From assembly GCF_015326965.1 (NCBI RefSeq), contig NZ_CP017659.1, positions 3,432,001 through 3,496,000 of the forward strand: DNA of 64,000 nt, in the 5' to 3' direction. The notes under the pieces are model-generated. The model had not been told where the DNA came from, ran no database searches, and was given only the letters and a program-made list of their open reading frames with translations. A program made the translations under genes and the position numbers. Shown piece after piece: positions 9,595 to 18,086 of this stretch (positions are counted from its first letter, which is position 1; every line of letters starts with the position of its first letter). This stretch comes from Paenibacillus sp. JZ16 (GTDB lineage Bacteria; Bacillota; Bacilli; Paenibacillales; Paenibacillaceae).

Positions 9595-9766
9595 TCAACT
9601 CGCTCCCTTCTCCATCATCCATTCATGCTACGATGACGCCGCTGTTCAGCGAATACGCGCACCGTGCCTACCCTTCCTTACCCTGTTCTGAAACGGATGA
9701 TTGGCTTTCGATAGATAAAGTCGGCATGACGGGCGTTCATATGGTAAATATTTGAATCCATACCGA

Positions 9767-9814
9767 GGTTTATACGTAGTGTATATTAATATGGCTTTCC
9801 ATATACGATAAACC
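9767..9814 (+). promoter_or_regulatory. Two-part inverted repeat before the small membrane gene
   Basis: Outer arms GGTTTAT / ATAAACC and inner arms ATATGG / CCATAT around CTTT, directly ahead of the ribosome site of the gene at 9831. The rest of 9595-9766 shows nothing recognisable. Its function, operator or leader hairpin, is open. Confidence 0.4.
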
Positions 9815-9830
9815 AAAGGAGCGTGTACGT

Positions 9831-10088
9831 ATGAGTTCTGCGATGTGGATTATTGCGAGCGTTCTGGTCGCCGTATTCCTGATCATGATCCCTGTACAGT
9901 ACCGGTATATTGCAGCGTTAAAGAAAGATCCCCGGAGGCAGGGGGTCGATCAGGAAACGTATTACAACAACATGTCGTTTCAAGAAGAACAACTCCATTA
10001 CAATACGCAAGGATGGTTTTGGCCTTCCACCATGGTTGCTTCGTGGATTTATAATTGGAGGCATAAGAGCGGAAAAACGACCAAATAG
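9831..10088 (+). CDS. Small single-span membrane protein (DUF3949-like)
   Basis: 85 residues: one N-terminal transmembrane helix (about residues 5-25), then a polar segment with NNMSFQEEQLHYNTQGWFWPSTMVASWIYNW. The SFQEEQLHYN part resembles small Bacillus/Paenibacillus proteins grouped as DUF3949, from memory and not searched. CAAAGGAGCG precedes the ATG. It is a monocistronic gene ending at the strong terminator at 10113. Function unknown. Confidence 0.65.
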   Translation: MSSAMWIIASVLVAVFLIMIPVQYRYIAALKKDPRRQGVDQETYYNNMSFQEEQLHYNTQGWFWPSTMVASWIYNWRHKSGKTTK

Positions 10089-10112
10089 TCGGCTTTAAAC
10101 GGATGAAAACGC

Positions 10113-10146
10113 AAAAATCATCGCCCGAATGAAGGCGATGATTTTT
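10113..10146. terminator. Bidirectional intrinsic terminator
   Basis: Perfect stem AAAAATCATCGCC / GGCGATGATTTTT with an 8-base loop, between the convergent small membrane gene and the ABC ATPase gene. Confidence 0.9.
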
Positions 10147-10163
10147 CATGATCCAAGCTATAC

Positions 10164-11021
10164 TCAGCCGCGTCTGGCTAAGGCGTTCATATGTAGGAAA
10201 AAGGTATCCTCCAGCGTAGGCGCCTTCTCCACAAATTCGGGACCCGGCTGCTTTTTCCCCATCAGCCTTACTCTCATGTGATGTTCCGTCATTTGAAAAT
10301 GAATCAGCAGCTCCTGCGGTATCCGCTCGAAGGCTTCCAGATCGATCTCGCCTTCCCAGACGCTGGACGCCACATTCAGCTTCCACTGGGTCGGTGAACC
10401 GATATACCGGATGCGACCGCGGTGTATCCATATCACGGTATCCGCCGCCTCTTCCCATTCGTTCAGCTCGTGGGCGGCCACGATCACCATTCGGCCCCTG
10501 GCGTACTTGGTCAGGTACGTGATAAGGAATTTGCGTTCCTCGGCGTCCATGCCGTTTAACGGCTCATCGAGGAATAGAAAAGAAGGAGAAGCCAGCAGCG
10601 CCTGTACGACGGCAATGCGCCGCTGCACCCCTTGCGACAAATTCTTGACCTTGCTCTTGCGAAAAGGCTCCAACCGAAAGTCCGCCATCAGCCTGTCAAT
10701 GGCCTCCGGGTTATAGACGCCCTTTAACTCTGCCATATAGGTCAGCAGCTTGCCGACCTTCATATCTCCATACAGCTCGATATCCGCCGGGACATAACCG
10801 ATTTGGCTGCGGATTAGCGGCAAATGATCCCCTGCCCTGCGCCCGCTGTACAGGATCTCGCCTGCATCGGGCGCCTGCAGCGTGGTCAGCAGCTCGATCA
10901 AGGTGGTTTTTCCGGCGCCGTTCGCCCCGACGATGAGGTTGAGGCCGGATTGAATCTCCGCTTTGTCGATTTCAAGCCGGTACGTACCCGCCTGTCGTTC
11001 CAGTCCTTCCAGCCTAATCAT
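10164..11021 (-). CDS. ABC transporter ATP-binding protein (exporter type)
   Basis: 285 residues. Walker A GANGAGKTT at about 32-40, signature LSQGVQRR, Walker B FLFLDEP, and a His switch near AAHELNEWEE. A C-terminal extension of about 85 residues follows the nucleotide-binding domain, as in CcmA/NatA-like exporters. Its start overlaps the stop of the upstream membrane gene by 8 bases, so the two are translationally linked. That neighbour, with five to six membrane helices, is the likely permease partner. Substrate unknown. Confidence 0.9.
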   Translation of the reverse strand: MIRLEGLERQAGTYRLEIDKAEIQSGLNLIVGANGAGKTTLIELLTTLQAPDAGEILYSGRRAGDHLPLIRSQIGYVPADIELYGDMKVGKLLTYMAELKGVYNPEAIDRLMADFRLEPFRKSKVKNLSQGVQRRIAVVQALLASPSFLFLDEPLNGMDAEERKFLITYLTKYARGRMVIVAAHELNEWEEAADTVIWIHRGRIRYIGSPTQWKLNVASSVWEGEIDLEAFERIPQELLIHFQMTEHHMRVRLMGKKQPGPEFVEKAPTLEDTFFLHMNALARRG

Positions 11022-11856
11022 TCGCCATTCTCCAGGCTCCGTTCAGCTTCAAGCTGCGTCCGTAGGAAGAGACGAGCAGAATTACTCCAATCACAAGCAG
11101 GGCCATGTCCGTCATCATTTTACCGCTCATCGAAACGCCGTGATCCACGATCTGTCCTTGAATCACGATCCACATGCCGTAGACCAGGACGGCCGAGATC
11201 AGTGAGACGACCATGCCTTTGCGAAACAGCATATACATCGCAGCTCCTCCCGTCACCAGCAGAATCCCCATCCACTCCAGGATAAAGGGCCCGAATAAAA
11301 AGCGGGAGGTTTCCGCCTGGATGGATCGCAGCCCGAGCGCGAGGGTACTCAGCAAGGCCATTCCGATGACGATGCCGGTCACAAGCAGCAGGCGGGTATA
11401 CAATACAAGGGCCGGCGGGTATGGGGTCAGGGTCTCCACGGCCCGCATCCCTTTATCCCAGGTTCGGCTGCTGAACAGCATCGATACAATCAGCAGCAGC
11501 GGGGTAATCAATGGAAAAATGCCGCCGGGCAATCCGGCAAACTGATCCAATGGATACTCCGGATCGATCAGCAGAACCAACATGCAGAATACCGCGCCTG
11601 CTGTGAGCAGAATGGACCTTTGATTCAATCGGATCTGGCTCCGAAGAATCTGTTTTAATGAGGGCGGGTCGACCTGCGGATTAAAATCCAGCTTGGGGGA
11701 CTCGGGCTCAATCCTGAGCTGATTGAACTCTCCCTGAAGGGACGCAATGAGCTGCGCCGTCTCATCCGGCGACGGCGATGGAAGAGCAGCGCGTCTAAGC
11801 GGGCCGCGAAGCTCGTCTTCGAGTCTTCTCAATTCATTATCGAATGGATGATCCAT
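11014..11856 (-). CDS. Multi-pass membrane protein, likely ABC-2-like permease or sigma-factor partner
   Basis: 280 residues. A charged N-terminal region of about 80 residues (DNELRRLEDELRGPLRR...) is followed by about six hydrophobic helices. The ATG at 11856 follows GTGAGGTG and overlaps the end of the sigma gene by 20 bases; an upstream start at 11871 is less well supported. Lying between an ECF sigma factor and an ABC ATPase, it could be the permease, and its cytosolic N-terminus could hold the sigma factor as an anti-sigma. No zinc anti-sigma motif (HxxxCxxC) is present. Not recognised by family. Confidence 0.6.
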   Translation of the reverse strand: MDHPFDNELRRLEDELRGPLRRAALPSPSPDETAQLIASLQGEFNQLRIEPESPKLDFNPQVDPPSLKQILRSQIRLNQRSILLTAGAVFCMLVLLIDPEYPLDQFAGLPGGIFPLITPLLLIVSMLFSSRTWDKGMRAVETLTPYPPALVLYTRLLLVTGIVIGMALLSTLALGLRSIQAETSRFLFGPFILEWMGILLVTGGAAMYMLFRKGMVVSLISAVLVYGMWIVIQGQIVDHGVSMSGKMMTDMALLVIGVILLVSSYGRSLKLNGAWRMAND

Positions 11857-12526
11857 GGAGATACACCTCACTTTCTTTTACTTTGCTCTTCGAATCCGGC
11901 TCTTCCGACTTGGAGCGGTTCCTTACCTGTTCCTGGGGACTCGTCTCCCGCGTCCTTCGGGAGGGGTGAACGGGTACCAAATCGGAATGCTCCATGGACA
12001 ATGTTTTCTTCAGCTTTCTCAAGCCGTTATATAAATGCGTTTTCACCGTACTTAAGGGGAGGTCGACCAGGTCGGCGATTTCCTGCAGCTTCAGATCATG
12101 AAAGAATCGAAGAGATATGACTTCCTGTTGTATATCGGGCAGGCTCTCCAGCGATGCTGCAATCTCGAGCGAGGTTTCCTGCCTTTCCACGAGTTCTTCC
12201 GCGCCGGGTGCAGGGTCGTATGCATCCGGCAGCTCCTCACCCGCCAGACCTTCAGACCTGTAGGATGCGCTTTTCCAATAATCCTTGCACATATTCAGAG
12301 CGACGCGATAAAGCCAGGAGCGAACATGTTCCAGCGTGCCGTGCTGCTTCAGATGCCGAATGAGCCGGATAAACGTTTCCTGAACGATATCCTGGGCTTT
12401 TTGCCTGTCGGCCAGCCTCTGGGTCGTATAACTGAGCAGCGGACCATGGTACCTCGTCACCAGCATCTCAAAAGCTTCCTGGTCGCCGGCAGCCATGCGT
12501 TCGGACAGCTGCTGATCGGAAATCAT
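11837..12526 (-). CDS. ECF-type RNA polymerase sigma factor (sigma-70 family)
   Basis: 229 residues. Sigma region 2 spans about residues 20-70 (FEMLVTRYHGPLLSYTTQRL ... AQDIVQETFIRLI), and region 4 is the helix-turn-helix ISLRFFHDLKLQEIADLVD with LSTVKTHLYNGLRKLKK. There is no region 1 or 3. A 45-residue charged tail (VHPSRRTRETSPQEQ...) is extra to the domain. The start at 12526 follows AAAGGGGGGAAGG; the ATG further up would put this site inside the gene. It heads a unit with the membrane protein and ABC ATPase, which it probably regulates. Confidence 0.9.
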   Translation of the reverse strand: MISDQQLSERMAAGDQEAFEMLVTRYHGPLLSYTTQRLADRQKAQDIVQETFIRLIRHLKQHGTLEHVRSWLYRVALNMCKDYWKSASYRSEGLAGEELPDAYDPAPGAEELVERQETSLEIAASLESLPDIQQEVISLRFFHDLKLQEIADLVDLPLSTVKTHLYNGLRKLKKTLSMEHSDLVPVHPSRRTRETSPQEQVRNRSKSEEPDSKSKVKESEVYLHGSSIR

Positions 12527-12614
12527 GCCTTCCCCCCTTTCTATGTGCATTCTAATCTTCCCATTATATCTATTTCTCAATTATAACCGACCGTGTGCAT
12601 GTGCATAGTCGTCA

Positions 12615-14816
12615 TTATTTGACATTCAACATGGCATCCCATTTCTGCTGCCACTCTTTGTACGTAATCGGGCTCTCCGGATTTAAGTACGAATTCCGTT
12701 CGGTGCTCGGGAGCATCAGCCCTTGCTGGTAAAAATGAACCAGCAGTTCTTTGACCTGATCCCCTCTGCCTTCTTCCAACGCCCTTCTGACTTGCTGAGC
12801 CATACTTATCCCTATTTTGTTTTGAGGATCATCGCCGTCCCCATTCTTGAATAACAGTTGCTGTACCGACCGGAGATTTCCGTAAGCGGATCTCAGCTGT
12901 TTATCGCTAAGCCCTTTCTCTTCCACATAATACACATACCAGAAAAGACTGCTGATCTTCCCGCGCACATCTCGTTCCGGATGTTCAAAATAATAATTAA
13001 GCCCATCCTGGTTGCCAAACAGAATCGAGTTCATCCATTCGCCCGACAAGTTTGAGTAGTTATATGTGTACTGGTTCGAGGACAAAATCAGACGATGGTC
13101 CACCCGGGGATAATCAAAACCTTGACCTAAATATAAGATCTTGTCGACGTTGCTGTTGAACGCGGGTACCCACTTGGAGAAATAGTCATATTTTTTTTGC
13201 ATATCCCGCAGCATCATCACGGATGCCTTCTCCATATATGGCGTTGTCACGACGGTAATCGGGAGATCGTTCCGGCGGATTTCCTTCCAGAAACGACCTC
13301 CGTACAGGGAGATGTTCTGCTCGATCCCCCTATCCTCAAACCGCTGGTAGCCGGGCCTCCGTTCCAGCTCCTGCATCCCCGTATACAAGGGAACCGGATA
13401 ACCTTCCACCTCCAGCTTCATCTCACCGAAAGAATAACGCATCCGGCCGAATTCCCAGCCCAAATAAACATATTTCGGAGGACGGTCTTCGTTATCACTC
13501 TTTAAATATACATGCTGATAACCGGGAAGCGGATACCACGCGATAAATCCATCCAGTTTAACTTCGGGTCCCACACTGTAAACCGAAAATTCCTCACGGG
13601 AGTACCCGGCCATAAAGTCCATGACTTTGCCCCTATATTCCAGCTCGGCTTGAATGTCTCCTCCCTTGGCATCGCCGACCATCCTTACCGATAGCCGATC
13701 TCCCTGTCTGCGATAAGGAGCGTCAAGACCTTGAAGTTGGACACGCTCAAGCTTGAACATCCGGTTCAGGGTTAACGGAAGCTGCCTCATGCCCGATAAT
13801 TCGGAGGCGGGTATCGTTAGCTTTGCCATCACGCGAAGTTCATCGTTTGGCAGCCGCTTCAGTTTGATATCATAAGAAGAAACATGATAAAAGGATCCAG
13901 CTTCAGGATCATCGATATAAGAAACCGTAGGGTCTTCAAGCTTCGCATCAATTTGGGCATATCGTTCCGCCCATAGCGTGCCGTAAGGTACCGCTGCAGC
14001 TGCCGTCAATACGACAGCCCCGAGCACCGCGAGCCATCCCGCTTTCAGCAGCATCGTGGGGCGTTTGCGGTTTAACAAGAACAAACACACCGTTAGCAGC
14101 AGGAACGTGAAGGCAAGCACGAACCACCGGGAACTCATTAAATCTTCGCCAAACAGGTCGTACCCCCAATTCTCATATTCAAACCGATTGGATTGAAGGA
14201 AGAATTGATTGAGGTGAAACACTTGGGCCGGCATCCATCTTAATTCGCTGATAATATAAATTTCCATGAAAAACGTTCCGAACATCCATGCACAGAAACC
14301 AATCAAATAAACGATCCGATTCGGAATGCTTGCCCCGAGAAGCATGGCGAGCGCGAGTGTCACCATGTAGGAAACCTCATACTGGACAGCAAATTGCATG
14401 GTATGCATCATCGCAATATGACCGGCGATTCCTTGGCTAACCGACAGGATATAGAATATAACCGACGTCGACAATGTGAACAGGGAAAAGTACAACAAGC
14501 TGACCACATATTTCGACGACAACAAGGTAAAGAAAGATACCGGCAAGCTGTGATTCCATTCAAAGGATCGACGGCGGACATCCCGGCGAATGGACAAGAT
14601 GCCAATTAACATAGCCGGACCCAGGGTCATCGTATGACCCAGCATGTGGAAGGAATAAGCCGCCGTGTACAGATTATGGTTCGGCCCGTTGCCGCTCGCC
14701 GCCTGCAGCATCATAATGATGAACAGAATCGCATAGATGATCGGAAGCGAGGCAAACAAAGGATTGCCGAACAAAAGCCGAAGCTCAAGAAGACTGTGCC
14801 TCCACCATTTATGCAT
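12615..14816 (-). CDS. ABC-2 type permease fused to a large M1-peptidase-like outer domain without HExxH
   Basis: 733 residues. The first 290 hold about seven hydrophobic helices in the ABC-2 permease pattern (amphipathic start MHKWWRHSLLELRLLFGNPL, then paired helices). The following 440 residues are hydrophilic and must lie outside. Their first half (YHVSSYDIKLKRLPNDELRV, LPLTLNRMFKLERVQL, ELEYRGKVMDF) reads like the beta-sandwich of M1 aminopeptidases. The part where HExxH would stand (about residues 580-610) has LSGEWMNSILFG instead, so no zinc peptidase site is visible. Permease/M1 fusions are known; this looks like an inactive one. Its first codons overlap the end of the paired ATPase gene by 8 bases. 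Confidence 0.7.
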   Translation of the reverse strand: MHKWWRHSLLELRLLFGNPLFASLPIIYAILFIIMMLQAASGNGPNHNLYTAAYSFHMLGHTMTLGPAMLIGILSIRRDVRRRSFEWNHSLPVSFFTLLSSKYVVSLLYFSLFTLSTSVIFYILSVSQGIAGHIAMMHTMQFAVQYEVSYMVTLALAMLLGASIPNRIVYLIGFCAWMFGTFFMEIYIISELRWMPAQVFHLNQFFLQSNRFEYENWGYDLFGEDLMSSRWFVLAFTFLLLTVCLFLLNRKRPTMLLKAGWLAVLGAVVLTAAAAVPYGTLWAERYAQIDAKLEDPTVSYIDDPEAGSFYHVSSYDIKLKRLPNDELRVMAKLTIPASELSGMRQLPLTLNRMFKLERVQLQGLDAPYRRQGDRLSVRMVGDAKGGDIQAELEYRGKVMDFMAGYSREEFSVYSVGPEVKLDGFIAWYPLPGYQHVYLKSDNEDRPPKYVYLGWEFGRMRYSFGEMKLEVEGYPVPLYTGMQELERRPGYQRFEDRGIEQNISLYGGRFWKEIRRNDLPITVVTTPYMEKASVMMLRDMQKKYDYFSKWVPAFNSNVDKILYLGQGFDYPRVDHRLILSSNQYTYNYSNLSGEWMNSILFGNQDGLNYYFEHPERDVRGKISSLFWYVYYVEEKGLSDKQLRSAYGNLRSVQQLLFKNGDGDDPQNKIGISMAQQVRRALEEGRGDQVKELLVHFYQQGLMLPSTERNSYLNPESPITYKEWQQKWDAMLNVK

Positions 14817-15678
14817 GGCGATCCCTCCGCAGCAGGCTCAGATACCCATCCTCCAGAGTCGGATCCGCGGGAAACGCCCCTGCAACCGGAGGCGCTTGGC
14901 CGATAAACCGGCAGAGAACGCCTTCCGGGACGGTTCGGGTAGACACGACGGACATGGGATCAATCAAGGCAAATTCATCCGGACTCATCACCGCTTCCCA
15001 TACTTGTCCCTTCCCGCAAGCCTGCAGTTCAGTCAGGCTGCCATTCATGGCCAACCTCCCCTTGTTCATGACTGCGATACGACGACAGTTGCTCTCGATA
15101 TCGGCGACGATATGGGTGGATAACAGGACTGTCCGGTCGATGCTAAAGCGGGTTAACACATTCCGGAACCTGACACGCTCCTGGGGATCCAGCCCGGATG
15201 TCGGTTCGTCAACGATCAAGATATCAGGCGATCCCAATAATGCTTGGGCAATACCCAACCGCTGCTTCATTCCCCCGGAATAAGTGCGAACTTTTTTATC
15301 AGCCTTTCCCTGGAGATTCACCATCTCGAGCAGCCTGGAGATTTCCTTCTGCCTGGCACTCCGTTCCGTGATCCCTTTCATAGCGGCCACATAATCCAGA
15401 TAATCTCGGCCGGTCAGCTGCGGATAAATGTGAAAATGCTGGGGTAAATACCCGATCATCTGCCGGATCTCCTCCGGCCGTCCAATCGATATCCCGTTCA
15501 CTCTTACCTGCCCGGAGGTCGGCGTCAATAAGGTTGCCAGAATGCGCATCAGCGTGGTTTTGCCGGCGCCGTTGGGGCCTAGCAGACCCGTCATACCTTT
15601 ATCCAATTGTAGAGAAACATCCAAGAGCGCCCAAGCGCCCTTGCGATAGGTTTTTGATAGATGCTCAATGGTAATCAT
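14809..15678 (-). CDS. ABC transporter ATP-binding protein paired with the fused permease
   Basis: 289 residues. Walker A GPNGAGKTT at about 34-42, Q-loop GYLPQHF, signature YSGGMKQRLGIAQALLG, Walker B ILIVDEPTSGLD, and the His switch LSTHIV. It has a regulatory C-terminal extension of about 80 residues. The family (CcmA/DrrA-like) drives ABC-2 exporters or extracellular-protein maintenance systems. The 8-base overlap with the permease gene indicates translational coupling. It may be co-transcribed with the sigma-factor unit downstream (88-base gap). Confidence 0.92.
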   Translation of the reverse strand: MITIEHLSKTYRKGAWALLDVSLQLDKGMTGLLGPNGAGKTTLMRILATLLTPTSGQVRVNGISIGRPEEIRQMIGYLPQHFHIYPQLTGRDYLDYVAAMKGITERSARQKEISRLLEMVNLQGKADKKVRTYSGGMKQRLGIAQALLGSPDILIVDEPTSGLDPQERVRFRNVLTRFSIDRTVLLSTHIVADIESNCRRIAVMNKGRLAMNGSLTELQACGKGQVWEAVMSPDEFALIDPMSVVSTRTVPEGVLCRFIGQAPPVAGAFPADPTLEDGYLSLLRRDRHA

Positions 15679-15803
15679 TCTAGAATCCTTTCACCATTAA
15701 CGATTATGGCATAAGCCGCGCGGTTTACGTTACTTGGAACGAACCATCGTCTCAAAAAGTTTGGCATTTCCAATCTTTTGACGCCAATTCATATATAAGG
15801 TAC

Positions 15804-15838
15804 AAAAAAGCCCGTGATCCTTAAAGCGGATTGCGGGC
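15804..15838 (-). terminator. Intrinsic terminator of the aldo/keto reductase unit
   Basis: GCCCGCAATCC / GGATCACGGGC stem (one mismatch) followed on the minus strand by TTTTTT. The remaining bases up to 15985 hold nothing recognised. The 15679-15803 stretch should contain the promoter of the ABC unit, but I cannot point to clear hexamers. Confidence 0.8.
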
Positions 15839-15985
15839 ATGATCTATATTCACCTAGCGTCAGGCTCTTATTCAGTTATTATAACATGCAAAGATGGGGT
15901 TCATCCGTAAACCTTCAGGCCGTAAATATTTCATGTCCCAAAAGATTAACGGGATGGATCATTCACAGGCTTATTTCACCGATCG

Positions 15986-16891
15986 TTACCGATGCGCCTC
16001 ATATTGGTTGGCACGACTGATCGCCTGGATCGATTGGATGTCCTGCGGCGATAACTCTTCTCTTTTTCCCGCCGCCAAGTTATGCCGCAGCTGTTCAAGC
16101 GAGCTTGCACCAGGGATGGTGCAGGCAACTGCGGCATGGGCCAAAGCATAACGAATAGCCAGATGGGAAAGATCCGTGTCACCGCCAACCTCTTCAAGCT
16201 CCTTGAGTACAGCGAGCAGCTCATTTTTGCTGTAATCCAGATAGCCCTTCTCGGCTTTGGCTTGTCCACGGTCCGTTAAGATGCCGCGGGCAACGGGTCC
16301 CCGTGCAATGACGGATATTCCGTTCTCAGCAAGCAGGTCGAGCACCGCTTCCTCCGGTCGCCGGTCCAGAATGCTGTACTGGCTCATGACGCTGACGATA
16401 TTGGATTTCGCAACATACTCGCGGATGACGTTCGGCCGGATGGACGAAATGCCATAGTATCGAATCCACCCTTCCCGCTTCAGCTCTTCAAAAGCTTCAA
16501 TCGTCTCGTCAATAGGATCATCTAACGTCCCCCCATGAAGCTGATACAGATCGATATAATCCGTACCCAATCTGCGGAGGCTGTCCTTAACGGCGGATTT
16601 GATGTATTCCTTGGAAGGATCCCATACCCAGCCTTCCTGTCCCGGTACACGACGGTTGCCGACTTTGGTAGCGATGATCACATCCTCGCGCCGGCCTTGA
16701 ACCGCTTGGCCTACCAGTTCCTCGTTACGGCCTTCGTCGTACAGATCCGCTGTGTCCAGAAAATTCACGCCCCGGTCCAGCGCTTCATGGATAAGCTTCA
16801 CGGCTTGTCCCTCATCCGTACCCAGTGACATACAGCCCAGCCCTATTTCGCTTACATACAATTCCGAAGATCCCAGCTGATTGGTTCTCAT
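15986..16891 (-). CDS. Aldo/keto reductase family oxidoreductase
   Basis: 301 residues, an intact (alpha/beta)8 reductase: Asp46, Tyr51, Lys76 and His119 form the catalytic tetrad (DTADLYDEG, ATKVG, YQLHG). It has the C-terminal NADPH-binding pattern CTIPGASSLEQLRHNLAA. It is closest in character to the YccK/IolS/YqkF group of general NADPH-dependent aldehyde/ketone reductases. It lies 49 bases after the TauE/SafE gene and is probably co-transcribed. The physiological substrate is unknown. Confidence 0.92.
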   Translation of the reverse strand: MRTNQLGSSELYVSEIGLGCMSLGTDEGQAVKLIHEALDRGVNFLDTADLYDEGRNEELVGQAVQGRREDVIIATKVGNRRVPGQEGWVWDPSKEYIKSAVKDSLRRLGTDYIDLYQLHGGTLDDPIDETIEAFEELKREGWIRYYGISSIRPNVIREYVAKSNIVSVMSQYSILDRRPEEAVLDLLAENGISVIARGPVARGILTDRGQAKAEKGYLDYSKNELLAVLKELEEVGGDTDLSHLAIRYALAHAAVACTIPGASSLEQLRHNLAAGKREELSPQDIQSIQAISRANQYEAHR

Positions 16892-16940
16892 GCTTGATCC
16901 CCTCCTCTTCCCTATAATGAATAAGGTTCTACTTCTTTAC

Positions 16941-17735
16941 TTACCCTAAAATATCGATCCAGATCTTCACGGCCGTAACCGCAATGAGAAGTGCCAAGGC
17001 GTATCGCAGCAGTCGGACATTCATCTTGCGACTGATGATGGCGCCGAAGGGGGCACCCATCAAGCTTCCGGCAACCGCGAACAAGGACGGCCAGATCGGA
17101 ATGTCGCCAGAGGCGATTTTGCCGACAACGCCCCCGACCGCGGACAGAAAGACGATCGCGAGTGATGATGCGATGGTGATCCGCGTCGGTATCTTAAGGA
17201 TCGTCAGCATGATGGGGATCAGGATAAAGGCGCCTCCAGCGCCGACAATCCCCGCAATACCGCCAACGATAAAGGCGGCTCCCATTGCAATCCCCGAGTG
17301 ATAAGTCACCTCGCTAACCGACCTGTTTTCCATGGTTGCCCGGGTCGGCACAATCATCAATAACACGGCGATAACCGCCAGAAAACCGTAGATCACGTTA
17401 ATCGTACCGCTGGTCATCAGCATCGAGGACAGACTCCCGATCAGACTGCCAACCAAGGTACTGATCCCCATCTGAATGACCAATGGCTTGTGAAAGTACG
17501 ACTCACCGCCGCGCGAACTCATCCGGTTGGTGATCATGCCTGACAATGAGGCGAAAAATACCTGCAGCATGCTGATGGACGCCACTTCCTTGGAGGTAAA
17601 AGCCTCCAGTCCAAACCAGGAAGGAACGTAAAGCAGCAAGGGAAAGTTAATGATCGCTCCGCCAATTCCCAGCAGTCCTGAGAAAAAAGAACCGATGATA
17701 CCTATAAAGATCATGACTACAAGCTGCACTATCAA
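16941..17735 (-). CDS. TauE/SafE family sulfite/anion exporter, membrane protein
   Basis: About 264 residues from a TTG at 17735, which has GGAG 10 bases upstream; an ATG at 17777 gives 278 residues but without a clear ribosome site. Eight or so transmembrane helices in two repeats, each with the glycine-rich family motif (FFSGLLGIGGAIINFPLL near the start and GIAGIVGAGGAFILIPIM in the second half). The family moves sulfur-containing anions or other organic anions out of the cell. The substrate is not predictable here. Confidence 0.85.
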   Translation of the reverse strand: MIVQLVVMIFIGIIGSFFSGLLGIGGAIINFPLLLYVPSWFGLEAFTSKEVASISMLQVFFASLSGMITNRMSSRGGESYFHKPLVIQMGISTLVGSLIGSLSSMLMTSGTINVIYGFLAVIAVLLMIVPTRATMENRSVSEVTYHSGIAMGAAFIVGGIAGIVGAGGAFILIPIMLTILKIPTRITIASSLAIVFLSAVGGVVGKIASGDIPIWPSLFAVAGSLMGAPFGAIISRKMNVRLLRYALALLIAVTAVKIWIDILG

Positions 17736-17852
17736 GGTGATCGATCTCCAATTCAATTTAATATCGTGACGGCACACATTGCTATTGAATGTGCCCCGTT
17801 GTTGATTTATAATAAACCCAAGTATTTATATCGGAAATAAAGGAGGTGTATG

Positions 17853-18038
17853 GTGACCATGTTGAATAAGCTGAAATTCCTTTTTCAGGACCGTTGCCCC
17901 GACTGCGAGCAGAAGCTGATTTCCAGGCAGGAAGACATGGCTACGATCAAGCATTGCCCGGATCACCACTACACCGAAGAAATATATAATCAGCTGGGAG
18001 TTACGATTGTCTATCATCCCAGCAAAGATAACAGTTAA
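17853..18038 (+). CDS. Small Cys/His-rich protein, possible zinc-binding knuckle
   Basis: About 61 residues, not recognised. DRCPDCEQKL near the start and KHCPDHHY in the middle give a CxxC...HC..HH set able to hold one zinc. The rest is an alpha/beta-like stretch ending QLGVTIVYHPSK. A very strong AGGAGGTG lies at 17841. Starts at ATG 17850, GTG 17853 and ATG 17859 are all in frame; spacing favours the GTG or the second ATG. It is divergent from the TauE gene. No partner is evident. Confidence 0.6.
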   Translation: MTMLNKLKFLFQDRCPDCEQKLISRQEDMATIKHCPDHHYTEEIYNQLGVTIVYHPSKDNS

Positions 18039-18086
18039 ACTTGGTTTAAACTCTTATTAGCAATTACGGGCAGAAGTCTTTGCGCT

